DNA from: Ignavibacteriales bacterium
GTDB taxonomy: Bacteria; Bacteroidota; Ignavibacteria; UBA10030; SZUA-254
Length of the DNA: 42,234 nucleotides
Assembly (NCBI GenBank): GCA_016218025.1
Contig: JACRFD010000013.1
Span: 1-42,234 of the forward strand
Direction: 5' to 3'
Shown here: positions 42,184 through 42,234 of the stretch, piece by piece
How positions within the stretch are numbered: position 1 is the stretch's first letter
Layout: each line of letters begins with the position of its first letter
The notes under the pieces: model-generated
Told to the model about the DNA's origin: nothing
What the model saw: only the letters and a program-made list of their open reading frames with translations
The model's database searches: none
Translations under genes and position numbers: made by a program

Positions 42184-42234
42184 ATGATGAGCAACGGATC
42201 AAGGCAAGAGTACCTCCATGAGATACAAGAACGA
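42184..42234 (+). CDS. Transposase N-terminus (cut by window edge)
   Basis: From the ATG at 42184 (or the next ATG, 42187), preceded by AAAGGA, the frame reads MMSNGSRQEYLHEIQER. That is the start I know from transposases with a DDE integrase core, which continue with a Lys-rich helix. The gene runs out of the window. It differs from the IS3-type OrfA at the left edge. Confidence 0.6.
   Translation, partial: MMSNGSRQEYLHEIQER

Overview
The window looks like a contig from a bacterium of the Ignavibacteria / FCB (Bacteroidota-Chlorobiota) group. The main reason is six large secreted proteins that end in the same type IX secretion (T9SS) sorting domain, with an Asn-Tyr-Pro-Asn-Pro-Phe-Asn-Pro core and a terminal basic strand. 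Many genes also lack a clear Shine-Dalgarno sequence. Both edges stop inside a transposase gene (an IS3-type orfA on the minus strand at 1-73, another transposase on the plus strand from 42184), so the contig was probably broken at multicopy insertion sequences.

Layout. 257-2476: a small Lys/Cys-rich secreted peptide and a NapH-like membrane iron-sulfur protein with three degenerate HMA-like domains. 2561-8891: an accessory island, with a tyrosine-recombinase remnant at its left end. Its genes are all on the minus strand: a SAM-decarboxylase-like protein, a one-TM protein, and a tight four-gene unit (APC permease, metallophosphoesterase, nucleotidyltransferase, one-TM protein). Two gene remnants and two related imperfect palindromes (3996-4134 and 8529-8751) complete it. 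Each palindrome lies just after a stop codon and just before the next start, as integron attC sites do. 9616-14237: a Tat-exported DUF362 protein with a DUF6599-like partner, a mannose-1-phosphate guanylyltransferase and an ArgD-like aminotransferase.

14291-26902 holds three giant T9SS cargos: an 11-module repeat protein, an extracellular PHP phosphoesterase and an extracellular EEP nuclease/phosphatase. The last two share the same accessory-domain order and may work together in phosphate or nucleic-acid scavenging (inference). 27061-36592 is mostly core: tadA, prfA, a DUF1385 protein, a T9SS cupredoxin, nusB, a UMF1-type transporter, a DsbD-alpha-like protein, lpxH, a PBP1A, a small membrane protein and a response regulator. 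36837-41954 holds two BNR/sialidase-like T9SS cargos, separated by about 700 bp rich in palindromes and carrying the remnant of another T9SS cargo.

The most novel candidate is the 2.5-8.9 kb island: possible integron-like sites bounding a four-gene unit that matches no system I know. It appears to separate two parts (536-2476 and 9616-11678) of what may have been one redox/DUF362 locus. I saw no tRNA, rRNA or CRISPR array.
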